Below, piece after piece: positions 1 through 7,400 of a stretch of DNA of 32,471 nt. The stretch is from Streptococcus oralis subsp. dentisani. Its GTDB lineage: Bacteria; Bacillota; Bacilli; Lactobacillales; Streptococcaceae. The stretch lies in the NCBI RefSeq assembly GCF_002096335.1, contig NZ_NCUW01000023.1:1-32471 (forward strand). Direction: 5' to 3'. The notes under the pieces were generated by a model. The model was given only the letters and a program-made list of their open reading frames with translations, was not told the origin of the DNA and ran no database searches. The position numbers and the translations under genes are program-made. Position 1 is the stretch's first letter. Each line of letters starts with the position of its first letter.

Positions 1-155
1 GCTACATAAGCTCCTTGGGTATAACACCAAGTTGCGATGGCAAAACCACTTGTTGACAGGAAGAGATCCCAGAAAGAATACTGACGATCCTTGTTGGTCA
101 TGGGAACGATTCCCGTTATCGTCTCCTGTTGAATGAAGTCATTCATTTTGGACAT
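1..155 (-). CDS. NCS1-family permease, second copy (5' end only, cut by window edge)
   Basis: This is the first 51 codons of a permease almost identical to the complete one at 287-1714. Over these 155 bases I count about five differences, and the encoded residues are the same, including the NCS1 entry motif around SFWDLF and the start of the first membrane span. It begins with ATG at 155 and is preceded by AGGAGG-like sequence, as in the other copy. It follows the complete permease on the same strand, so the two form a tandem pair. The truncation is due to the window boundary and not to a visible mutation. Whether the rest of this gene is intact cannot be seen. The substrate is unknown. Confidence 0.8.
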   Translation of the reverse strand, partial: MSKMNDFIQQETITGIVPMTNKDRQYSFWDLFLSTSGFAIATWCYTQGAYV

Positions 156-156
156 T

Positions 157-240
157 TTATTGAATACCTCCTGTCATGGCTAGGATAATCAGAATATGAT
201 TGACTAGAATCATGCCAATACTAATGTAAAATTAACTTTC
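157..240 (-). pseudogene. Degenerate 3' end of a small membrane protein gene (second copy)
   Basis: Directly upstream of the second permease copy lies sequence matching the last 24 or so codons of the 61-residue protein at 1716-1901. It ends in the same residues (LIILAMTGGIQ-like) and the same TAA. In this copy the codon matching Asp in the intact gene is TAA (232-234), and upstream of it the similarity fades. Only an 18-residue peptide starting at the ATG at 213 remains open. Identity here is clearly lower than in the adjoining permease start. I read it as the decayed partner left by a tandem duplication. It could instead be a very short peptide still used for translational coupling. Confidence 0.65.
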
Positions 241-286
241 AAAAAAGAGGAAGCGAATAGATATAGATTAAGGTTTTCATTTATCC

Positions 287-1714
287 TTAAATCGTAACAG
301 AGTCCCGATCCTTGATCATATAGCGTTTTAAAGGAGTTAAGCTAGCTAGCCAGTACAATAAACCACCAAAGATCGCAGTAAAGCCACTACCCGTTGTGAT
401 TAAAAAGATTGGGCTTTGAATCTGTGCTGTTACAGGGTTGTAAACAAATAGTACTGCTACCAATAAGGAGATAAATACACAAGACAAGCCAACCACGTTA
501 AATCCCTTAGTAAACTCGTAGGCGTCATGACCTTCAAGGAAATAGGCTGAACGCAAGTCGAGTTTTCGTTTTCTTAAGATGAAGTAATCGACAACAATCA
601 TACCAATAATTGGCCCCTGAATATAGGCGGCTAGTGAGATGAAGGAACCGAAGTACTCTTCTACCCCTCCCCAGATGGTGAGTAGGCTCACGTATACCAT
701 GGCAATCCAAACCATTAGTTTATAGCTCACTTTGGGCATCCCACTTTTTACAATCATACAGTTCACGTATGATCCTGTCCCTTGGGTTCCAATATTGGCA
801 AAGGCTACTAGTAGTAGACTTAAGAGAGCAAAGGCAGGTGTGCTTAGAGTTGATAGCATGGTTGTTGGATCACTTTCATAAACACCTGTTTTAACAAACA
901 TGGCCAAAGCCATCACTCCACCTGTCGCAACGAAGAAGGGCGCAACAACTCCGTATGATAAAGCTGTAGCCCAATAGCCACTACGTTCTGATTTTGCCAA
1001 ACGTGGCAAGACCAATGCTTGTGTAGACCAAGAGAAGGCAAAGGCCACATTTCCTTCCCCAGAAAGCATGAAGCGTTCTAATGGAGTTAAATCTCCTTGG
1101 GTAGCTGGTTGAATGTTCATAATGTCAGTAATAGGAACGGCGACAAAGCAGATTCCAACGATAATCAGACCGACAATCAACAAGGCAATAACTAAGAAGC
1201 GATTGGTCCATTTAATCACTTCTGGACCTCCTAGAGCAATCAACGTTCCAAGGAGAACACAGAGAGTACCTAAAATCGGTGCCCATACTCCCTTATCTAA
1301 ACCAAGTCCAAAATTATTTCCCAAATGAATCATGGAGCTGGCAAAAAGATTGGCCGCAACGGCATACCAGCCAAAGTTAGCCAAGCTAATAATGGTTGAT
1401 AGCAAGGCTACCCCTTTTTTTCCTAAGACAGCCCTCAACCAAATCCACAAATCAATTCCATACTTAACGGCAAACAAAATTGGGAGACATTCAATGAAGA
1501 CCCAGATAATATTAAAACTAAAAATATTGATCAACATTTGATTAAAGGTCAAATATTGAGCTACATAAGCTCCTTGGGTATAACACCAAGTTGCGATGGC
1601 AAAACCACTTGTTGACAGGAAGAGATCCCAGAAAGAATACTGACGATCCTTGTTAGTCATGGGAACAATTCCCGTTATCGTCTCCTGTTGAATAAAGTCA
1701 TTCATCTTAGACAT
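287..1714 (-). CDS. NCS1-family permease (nucleobase/amine:cation symporter type)
   Basis: A 475-residue polytopic membrane protein with about 12 hydrophobic spans. The N-terminal pattern, a Pro shortly before an Arg followed by SFWDLFLS, and the many Gly/Ala-rich helices fit the NCS1 (CodB/Fur/PucI-like) family, whose members import cytosine, uracil, allantoin, hydantoins or thiamine-like compounds with a cation. It starts one base after the stop of the small membrane gene and is third in an operon behind a LicC/LicA-like fusion. That context suggests import of the small molecule that the fusion phosphorylates and activates, perhaps an amino alcohol, but the substrate cannot be read from sequence. 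A second copy begins downstream at 155. No frameshift or internal stop is present. Confidence 0.85.
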   Translation of the reverse strand: MSKMNDFIQQETITGIVPMTNKDRQYSFWDLFLSTSGFAIATWCYTQGAYVAQYLTFNQMLINIFSFNIIWVFIECLPILFAVKYGIDLWIWLRAVLGKKGVALLSTIISLANFGWYAVAANLFASSMIHLGNNFGLGLDKGVWAPILGTLCVLLGTLIALGGPEVIKWTNRFLVIALLIVGLIIVGICFVAVPITDIMNIQPATQGDLTPLERFMLSGEGNVAFAFSWSTQALVLPRLAKSERSGYWATALSYGVVAPFFVATGGVMALAMFVKTGVYESDPTTMLSTLSTPAFALLSLLLVAFANIGTQGTGSYVNCMIVKSGMPKVSYKLMVWIAMVYVSLLTIWGGVEEYFGSFISLAAYIQGPIIGMIVVDYFILRKRKLDLRSAYFLEGHDAYEFTKGFNVVGLSCVFISLLVAVLFVYNPVTAQIQSPIFLITTGSGFTAIFGGLLYWLASLTPLKRYMIKDRDSVTI

Positions 1715-1715
1715 T

Positions 1716-1901
1716 TTATTGAATACCTCCTGTCATGGCTAGTATAATCAAAATGAGGTTGACTATGACTAGGGCGATGACTATAGTAAAGTCACTTTTT
1801 AAAAATGGCTGAGCAAACACATAGTTTGGTGATTCCATTTCTTCTAGCCTTCTTTTCGTTTCATGTGCTACTAATTCTTCAATTTCTGATGTCGGTTTCA
1901 T
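1716..1901 (-). CDS. Small single-span membrane protein, permease-associated
   Basis: A 61-residue protein with a charged, Glu/Lys/Arg-rich first half (residues 1-25, likely helical and cytoplasmic) and one hydrophobic span at about residues 38-57 ending near GGIQ. It lies between the fusion enzyme (stop at 1903) and the permease (start at 1714) with one-base gaps, so translation is probably coupled. I do not recognise a named family. Small one-span proteins next to a transporter are often accessory subunits or stabilisers, and that is the inference here. The only other trace of the gene is the decayed copy at 157-240, also directly before a permease start, which shows the two genes were duplicated as a pair. 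Confidence 0.7.
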   Translation of the reverse strand: MKPTSEIEELVAHETKRRLEEMESPNYVFAQPFLKSDFTIVIALVIVNLILIILAMTGGIQ

Positions 1902-1902
1902 C

Positions 1903-3681
1903 TTAATTCTCCTCTAAATACAAATCTAGTGCAATTTGCCCATACTGCTTGGTATAACGATACCAGATATAAAGAAATTCACCTACTGGTTTTCCAACAC
2001 TTTCTTGGAACAGGGCCCATAAAAACCAATAATATGAAGTCACTGATACATAGGCCAAGTAGTGGCGTTTGGTTCTCTTGTCTGGAACTTCTTGTAAATA
2101 GATTTCAAGCACCTTTTCAGCTTCTTCTACTGTATAATTTGAACATCCAATAAAGGTTCCTAAATCTCCTGCTGGATCTCCCATACCAGAATATTCCCAA
2201 TCAATCAAGCTCATTTCTCCAGCTTCATTCAACAAAAAATTCGGGCTATAAGAATCTCCATGGCAGAGAACCTTTTTCGCTTGATCTTCTTGTAGAAGCT
2301 TCTCGAGAACTGAGACATTCTTATCCAACTCTTCAAGCCCATCAAATTCAAAACGATTGCTGGCTTTTAATTTTTGTCTAAAATCATCAATTCCCTCAAA
2401 TTGATCAAAGGAATGATCTGTTTTTTCTCCAGATTGGTGCAAGCGTCTCAAGAGCTCCATTGCTTTTGCCACATCATCCCAGTTATTATAATCTAGTTGC
2501 TTGGCATTGGGAATAAATTCTGAAATTTTCCAGCCTTCATCCTTGTTCATGGCGACAAAAGTACGGTCAATCTTTAATTTTGCAGCAATTTCCATGGAAG
2601 CGGCTTCACTAGCACGATCAATATAATTTTCAGTCCCCCTACCCGGATGACGGTAAACATATTTCTTCCCTAGACAGTCAAATGAAAACGAAGTGTTGGT
2701 TAGACCATCTTTTAGAGGTTTGATATTGACAATATCTGAAGCTACACATCCTAATGTCTTACAAATATTATCAATGATTTCCGAATTCGTATTCACCAAA
2801 TAGTGTTCATCAAACTGACGCAACTCATCTAGTGAATCAAACTCCTTAACAATATCTGCTGAATAATGCCGAGCTTCCAAAGGAAGCTCCTTGACGTGAC
2901 GACTATAGTAATCTTCCCAGAGCTGTTCGCGATATGGTTCGTGCTTAAATTCAGTTTCTAAAATATCTACGAATTTTTCACTAAATGCACGATCAAAATA
3001 AACATGCCCCACCATAGCCCAAGTATTCGTTCCACCGATTTGAATATCGATGATTGTGTGATTGGAGTCTTCCTTAGAGCAGTATTCGTCTGTGTCTCCT
3101 TCTGCAAATATAGTCGAATAATAACCTCTATAAATGTATCGTTCAAACGGATTTTCCACAAAATAATTATCCGACGAGCAAATGTAAGTGTTAGAAAGCT
3201 GGTCTCTGACTAGCATGAGAGAAGAACAGTTATTGTACTTGTAGTAATCATTATTTACAACGATTTTAACGCCAAATTTTTCTGCCAGATAGAACATTTT
3301 TTCTTGCAGATAGCCTACAATAACTGTAATATCCTCTATCCCAGCTTCCTGCAACTGCTTGATTTCTCTCTCAATCAAACGCTCACCTTTGACTTGGAGC
3401 AATCCTTTTGGTAGCTCATAAGACAAAGGTGCAAAGCGGCTACTCATACCTGCTGCCATGATAATGGCATTCTTCACCTGATACGGAGTTAAAGCCTCCT
3501 CACCTAGGTCAGTTAAGTGATTTTCCTCACCGATCCACTTCTTTTCTTTACATTCCTTGAGAAGGTTATTCACCGCCCCCAAAGAGATGTCTAGCTGTTC
3601 AGCCAATTGTCTCTGCGTAAAGTTTTCATCTTTGTGAGTCAACAAAAAACGTAAAAGTTTAAATTGTTTTTCTGATAGCAT
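1903..3681 (-). CDS. Winged-helix / LicC-like nucleotidyltransferase / LicA-like kinase fusion
   Basis: A 592-residue protein with three parts. Residues 1-62 form a winged-helix DNA-binding region (FTQRQLAEQLDISLGAVNNL recognition segment). Residues 70-295 form a sugar-phosphate/phosphocholine-type nucleotidyltransferase, with the AAGMSSRF loop at 76-83, PKGLL at 91-95 and SSDNYF at 169-174. Residues 300-592 form a choline/aminoglycoside kinase fold, with CHGD at 473-476, Asn481 and the metal site IDWE at 493-496. In the lic pathway, LicA phosphorylates choline and LicC makes CDP-choline, and here both steps are on one chain. The true substrate could be choline, another amino alcohol or a related base. 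The DNA-binding domain suggests self-regulation in the style of NadR. It is the first gene of the operon with the small protein and NCS1 permease. All catalytic motifs look intact. Confidence 0.85.
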   Translation of the reverse strand: MLSEKQFKLLRFLLTHKDENFTQRQLAEQLDISLGAVNNLLKECKEKKWIGEENHLTDLGEEALTPYQVKNAIIMAAGMSSRFAPLSYELPKGLLQVKGERLIEREIKQLQEAGIEDITVIVGYLQEKMFYLAEKFGVKIVVNNDYYKYNNCSSLMLVRDQLSNTYICSSDNYFVENPFERYIYRGYYSTIFAEGDTDEYCSKEDSNHTIIDIQIGGTNTWAMVGHVYFDRAFSEKFVDILETEFKHEPYREQLWEDYYSRHVKELPLEARHYSADIVKEFDSLDELRQFDEHYLVNTNSEIIDNICKTLGCVASDIVNIKPLKDGLTNTSFSFDCLGKKYVYRHPGRGTENYIDRASEAASMEIAAKLKIDRTFVAMNKDEGWKISEFIPNAKQLDYNNWDDVAKAMELLRRLHQSGEKTDHSFDQFEGIDDFRQKLKASNRFEFDGLEELDKNVSVLEKLLQEDQAKKVLCHGDSYSPNFLLNEAGEMSLIDWEYSGMGDPAGDLGTFIGCSNYTVEEAEKVLEIYLQEVPDKRTKRHYLAYVSVTSYYWFLWALFQESVGKPVGEFLYIWYRYTKQYGQIALDLYLEEN

Positions 3682-3696
3682 ATCTTCAGCCTCTTT

Positions 3697-3748
3697 TGTT
3701 CAATATTTTTATTTATTTAATTATATTATGAACACATGCTTTTGTCAA
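3697..3748 (-). promoter_or_regulatory. Consensus promoter of the fusion-enzyme operon with flanking inverted repeat
   Basis: On the minus strand TTGACA (3743-3748) and TATAAT (3720-3725) are separated by exactly 17 bases, a full consensus sigma-A promoter. TGAACA (3729-3734) and TGTTCA (3697-3702) form a 6-base inverted repeat on either side of the -10 and start region. This could be an operator, possibly for the protein's own winged helix. The promoter is clear. The operator is an inference. Confidence 0.75.
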
Positions 3749-3805
3749 GCCAGATTCTATATTAAGAAAACGGGTGCTCAAATCAAGTCCATCAAAATAG
3801 TGACC

Positions 3806-3837
3806 AAACAAAGAAAGAGCCCCAATTTGGAGCTCTT
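3806..3837 (-). terminator. Terminator, likely of the liv operon
   Basis: Minus-strand hairpin with arms AGAGCTCCAA and TTGGGGCTCT (one mismatch, tight loop) followed by a T-rich tail CTTTCTTTGTTT. It lies about 140 bases after the livF stop and just upstream of the next operon's promoter. Confidence 0.65.
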
Positions 3838-3850
3838 CAAATTCATCTAC

Positions 3851-3980
3851 AAAACAATCCAATGGATTGGATGATTACTTACATAATCCTTATCTGACGA
3901 CTAAAAAGGTGCCTCGGACTAGAGGAGAATTGCTTTAGCAATCCTTATCTGCCGACTAAAACAATCCAATGGATTGTTTT
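3851..3980. repeat. Nested repeat cluster A-B-C-B-A after livF
   Basis: A 19-base word containing the palindrome CAATCCA-A-TGGATTG occurs at 3851-3869 and 3958-3976. A 22-base word (AATCCTTATCTG[A/C]CGACTAAAA, one mismatch) occurs at 3885-3906 and 3940-3961. They are direct copies in the order A, B, spacer, B, A on the plus strand. The second A copy extends to 11-base arms (3958-3980) directly after the livF stop and reads on the minus strand as a hairpin with TTTT, so it may be a terminator. A small hairpin (TTGCT/AGCAA) lies in the spacer. I do not recognise it as BOX or RUP. Confidence 0.6.
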
Positions 3981-4689
3981 AGCCACCTAGGTATGCTTTT
4001 CTGACTTCATCTGATGCTGCGAGTTCTTTTCCTGTTCCTGATAGGACAATCTTGCCTGTTTCAAGTACATAACCTCGGTCAGAGATAGCAAGAGCCTTGT
4101 TAGCGTTCTGCTCAATTAGGAGAACAGTTGTTCCTTGCTTCTGAATATCTTGGATGATATCAAAAATTTCTTGGATAAAGATAGGGGCAAGTCCCATAGA
4201 CGGCTCATCCAAGAGGAGGAGCTTAGGCGTGGACATGAGAGCACGTCCCATAGCAAGCATCTGTTGCTCACCACCTGAAAGGGTAGCTGCATCTTGGTTT
4301 TTGCGTTCTTCTAAACGTGGAAAACGAGAGAAGACTTTCTTCAAGTTGGCTTGATTTTCTTCTCGGTTTTTCTTTAAAAAGGCTCCCATTTCTAAGTTTT
4401 CCATAACAGTCAAACCTGGAAAAACATGGCGTCCTTCAGGAACTTGTGAAAGCCCACCTGCCACGATTTTTTGCGCTGGCATCTTTTGAATTTCTTTTCC
4501 TAAAAACTGAATTTTACCAGCACTTGGACGAACCAAACCTGAAAGGGTACGAAGAATGGTTGTTTTACCAGCACCATTGGCACCAATCAAGGAAACAACT
4601 TCACCTTCATTGACCTCGAAACTAACATCACGAACTGCTTGGATCATACCGTAATGTACAGAGAGGTTTTCAACTTTTAACATAGACAT
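3979..4689 (-). CDS. livF: Branched-chain amino acid ABC importer, ATPase LivF
   Basis: A 236-residue ABC ATPase and one of the two ATPases of the Leu/Ile/Val importer. Walker A is GANGAGKTT near residue 36, the signature is LSGGEQQMLAMGRAL, and Walker B is LLLLDEPSMGLAP. The LivF-typical GLSQVPEGRHVFPGLTVMENL segment sets it apart from LivG. Its ATG overlaps the livG stop (TAATG) and is preceded by GGAGGTG, so translation is coupled. It is the last gene of livJHMGF, and its stop codon touches a palindromic hairpin. Confidence 0.95.
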   Translation of the reverse strand: MSMLKVENLSVHYGMIQAVRDVSFEVNEGEVVSLIGANGAGKTTILRTLSGLVRPSAGKIQFLGKEIQKMPAQKIVAGGLSQVPEGRHVFPGLTVMENLEMGAFLKKNREENQANLKKVFSRFPRLEERKNQDAATLSGGEQQMLAMGRALMSTPKLLLLDEPSMGLAPIFIQEIFDIIQDIQKQGTTVLLIEQNANKALAISDRGYVLETGKIVLSGTGKELAASDEVRKAYLGG

Positions 4690-5453
4690 TAGGCTTCACC
4701 TCCTAGATAAGCTTCGATAACGCGTTTGTTGTTCTTAATCTCATCCGGAGTACCATGAGCAATCAAACGGCCATATTCAAGAACATAGATACGCTCAGTG
4801 ACTTCCATAACCAAGTTCATATCGTGTTCGATGAGCATGATCGTAATTTTAAATTCGTCTTTGATACGACGGATCAATTCTGTCAATTCAGCTGTTTCTT
4901 GTGGATTCATCCCAGCTGCAGGTTCATCCAAAAAGAGAATCTTGGGTTCGGTTGCCAGAGCACGAACGATTTCTAATCGACGTTGTTGACCATAGGCCAG
5001 ATTTTTAGCAAGTGTATCTGCATCGCCATCCAAATCAAAAATCTTCAGCAAGTCCAACGCTTTACTTTTTAATTCTTCCTCATTCTTATAGAAAGCAGGC
5101 AAGCGTAGAAAGCTAGCGAGGACATGTTGTTTATGATGATTTCCAAAAGCGATGAGAACATTGTCTAAAACTGTCAGATCCTTGAACAAACGAATATTTT
5201 GGAAAGTACGACTGAGTCCAAGTGAAGCAATCTTATAAGGAGTTTTCCCATTTAGGAGGTGACCATCTAGTGTCACAGTACCTTCGCTTGGTTCATAAAC
5301 ACCCGTCAAGAGATTGAAAAGGGTCGTTTTACCAGCTCCATTTGGTCCAATCAGACCAACCAATTCTCCCTCATTCAATTCAAGAGTGACGTCTCCAACA
5401 GCTGTTAGACCGCCAAAATGTTTGGTTAACTGTTTAACTTCAAGTAATGCCAT
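4689..5453 (-). CDS. livG: Branched-chain amino acid ABC importer, ATPase LivG
   Basis: A 254-residue ABC ATPase pairing with LivF. Walker A is GPNGAGKTTLFNLLTG. The liv-type GLSRTFQNIRLFKDLTVLDNV segment follows, then the signature region LAYGQQRRLEIVRALA (a YGQQ variant common in LivG) and Walker B LFLDEPAAGMNP. The H-loop is in LIEHDMNLVM. It overlaps livM by one base upstream and livF by one base downstream, and has a strong GGAGGG ribosome site inside the livM end. The protein acts on the cytoplasmic face with the LivH and LivM permeases. Confidence 0.95.
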   Translation of the reverse strand: MALLEVKQLTKHFGGLTAVGDVTLELNEGELVGLIGPNGAGKTTLFNLLTGVYEPSEGTVTLDGHLLNGKTPYKIASLGLSRTFQNIRLFKDLTVLDNVLIAFGNHHKQHVLASFLRLPAFYKNEEELKSKALDLLKIFDLDGDADTLAKNLAYGQQRRLEIVRALATEPKILFLDEPAAGMNPQETAELTELIRRIKDEFKITIMLIEHDMNLVMEVTERIYVLEYGRLIAHGTPDEIKNNKRVIEAYLGGEA

Positions 5454-6409
5454 TAGTTTTGTCCCTCCTTCTTAGATTTTTTAAAGAAACGTGATAGACT
5501 CAATTCCCATGTCCCAAGAAGTCCACCTGGTCTGAAAATCATCACCAATACAAGAGCCAAAGCGTAGATGATCATACGTACGCTAGCTACATCTTGAAGG
5601 AGCATATTTAAAATTCCTAAAACAATCGCTGAAACGATGGTACCAGTAATAGATCCAAGTCCACCAAATACAACGATAATCAACACGTTGATGGAATTAA
5701 TAAAGGTGTAATCTTTTGGCACAACAGATCCGATAAAACCAGCCTGAAGTGAACCAGCAATACTTGCTGTAATAGCACCAAAGACAAAAGCCATAATTTT
5801 GATTTTTGTAGTATTTACCCCAACTGACTCTGCAGCAATCTCATCCTCACGAACAGATAGAGTAGAGCGTCCAATTGGACTACGTAAGAAGTTGAGGGTT
5901 GCAATAGTTGTGATAATTACAAAAAGATAAACCATCTGCCAGTTGGTAAAGTTTGGAATACCCAAGATACCAGCAGCACCGTTTGTCAAACTACCACCAT
6001 TAATGATAAAGATACGAATGATTTCTGAAACACCTAGTGTCGCAACAGCCAGGTAGTCACCCTTCAAGCGGAGTGTTGGAATCCCAACGAGCAAAGCGAC
6101 TGCACCAGAAATCAAGGCACCCAAGATCATTGCTCCAAAGAAGGCACCATAGGTTGGTGATTTTGAACCAATAATCGCTGCTGCATAAGCCCCAATCGCC
6201 ATAAAACCTGCATGGCCGAGTGAGAATTGTCCTGAAAAACCAACGATTAAGTTCAGACCTACTGCAAGGATGATATTAATCCCAATTTGTTCTAAAATTT
6301 GGACATGGAACAGATTGAGAACACCAGCAGAAACCAATATGCTAATCAATCCATAACCTGCTAACAGAAGGAATAACCATAGAATATTTACTTTAAGATT
6401 TGTCTTCAT
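5453..6409 (-). CDS. livM: Branched-chain amino acid ABC importer, permease LivM
   Basis: A 318-residue inner-membrane permease with about nine hydrophobic spans and the LivM-type motifs LNLIVGFSGQFSLGHAGFMA and LRLKGDYLAVATLGVSEIIR. The segment GRSTLSVREDEIAAESVGVN is the cytoplasmic EAA-like loop that contacts the ATPases. It follows livH by three bases, with AGAAGGTG as ribosome site, and overlaps livG by one base. The C-terminal tail is Lys-rich. Confidence 0.95.
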   Translation of the reverse strand: MKTNLKVNILWLFLLLAGYGLISILVSAGVLNLFHVQILEQIGINIILAVGLNLIVGFSGQFSLGHAGFMAIGAYAAAIIGSKSPTYGAFFGAMILGALISGAVALLVGIPTLRLKGDYLAVATLGVSEIIRIFIINGGSLTNGAAGILGIPNFTNWQMVYLFVIITTIATLNFLRSPIGRSTLSVREDEIAAESVGVNTTKIKIMAFVFGAITASIAGSLQAGFIGSVVPKDYTFINSINVLIIVVFGGLGSITGTIVSAIVLGILNMLLQDVASVRMIIYALALVLVMIFRPGGLLGTWELSLSRFFKKSKKEGQN

Positions 6410-6412
6410 TGT

Positions 6413-7282
6413 TTACACCTTCTCTTTCACATTCTTACCAAGGATACCTGCAGGTCGAACAATCAGAATCAAAAGCAAGATTCCATATACGATAGCATCA
6501 CGGAAATCAGACATACCAAGGGCAGTTGCAAAAGTTTCCAACAAGCCAATCACAAATCCCCCTAGAGCTGCACCAGGAATAATCCCGATACCACCAAGAA
6601 CGGCCGCAACGAATGATTTCAGACCTGGAGTCACACCCATCAATGGTTCAAGAGAGTTGTAGTAAAGGGCAATGAGGACACCTGCTGCTCCAGCAAGGGC
6701 TGAACCCAAAGCAAAGGTAAAACTGATTGTACGATTTACGTTAATTCCCATCAATTGAGCTGCATCGCTATCAACTGATACCGCACGCATGGCTTTCCCC
6801 ATTTTTGTTTTTTGAACAATCACTTGCAATAAAATCATCAGGAGTAAGGAAACTGCTAGAATCATCAACTGAACATTTGTCAAGCTGATTGGCCCCAAAT
6901 CATAGCGAACTGTTTGAATAGCTTGAGGAAAGGCACGAGTATTGGCACCGACCAAGTAGACCATTCCATATTCCAGTAGGAAAGACACTCCGATGGCTGT
7001 AATCAAAACAGCAATACGTGTAGAGTGTCGCAAAGGACGGTAGGCAAGAAACTCAATCACAACACCAAGTAGTGCAGTTCCTGCCATTGATATAATTAAA
7101 GCTAAAAAGAAATCCATTTGGAAAGAATTAATCAAAAAGTAACCAATAAAGGCACCCATCATATAAATATCACCGTGGGCGAAGTTAATGAGTTTGATAA
7201 TTCCATAAACCATGGTATAACCCAGAGCCAAAAGTGCATAAACACTACCCAGAATTAGACCATTCACAAGTTGTTGGAGCAT
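6413..7282 (-). CDS. livH: Branched-chain amino acid ABC importer, permease LivH
   Basis: A 289-residue membrane permease with about eight spans, the heterodimer partner of LivM. The N-terminal segment MLQQLVNGLILGSVYALLAL and YGIIKLINFAHGDIYMMGAF are typical of LivH. MRAVSVDSDAAQLMGINV is the coupling-loop region. It is separated from livJ by about 118 bases containing a hairpin, so the permease and ATPase genes are probably expressed at a lower level than the binding protein. Confidence 0.95.
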   Translation of the reverse strand: MLQQLVNGLILGSVYALLALGYTMVYGIIKLINFAHGDIYMMGAFIGYFLINSFQMDFFLALIISMAGTALLGVVIEFLAYRPLRHSTRIAVLITAIGVSFLLEYGMVYLVGANTRAFPQAIQTVRYDLGPISLTNVQLMILAVSLLLMILLQVIVQKTKMGKAMRAVSVDSDAAQLMGINVNRTISFTFALGSALAGAAGVLIALYYNSLEPLMGVTPGLKSFVAAVLGGIGIIPGAALGGFVIGLLETFATALGMSDFRDAIVYGILLLILIVRPAGILGKNVKEKV

Positions 7283-7352
7283 AGCATTCTCTCTTTTCTA
7301 TCGTTATTTTTAGAAAATTTCATTATTTTCACAAGTTCATAAACACCGAAAC

Positions 7353-7379
7353 AGGGAGTGAGTCAAAGGCTCATTCCCT
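7353..7379 (-). terminator. Intercistronic hairpin between livJ and livH
   Basis: Arms AGGGAGTGAG (7353-7362) and CTCATTCCCT (7370-7379) form a 10-base stem with one G-T pair. On the minus strand it is followed by GTTTC and not by a real T-run, so it is more likely a partial terminator or an mRNA-stabilising 3' hairpin for livJ than a full stop. Such hairpins often give excess binding protein over the membrane parts. Confidence 0.55.
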
Positions 7380-7400
7380 ATTTCAACTACTATTCTAATG

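Noticed and set aside
1..155. Simple assembly duplication of the permease start
   Set aside because: The copies differ at several bases and diverge strongly in the flanking small gene, so an exact overlap artefact is unlikely, though long reads should confirm.
3851..3980. CRISPR-like array
   Set aside because: Only two copies each of two different words, with palindromes and unequal spacers and no cas genes.
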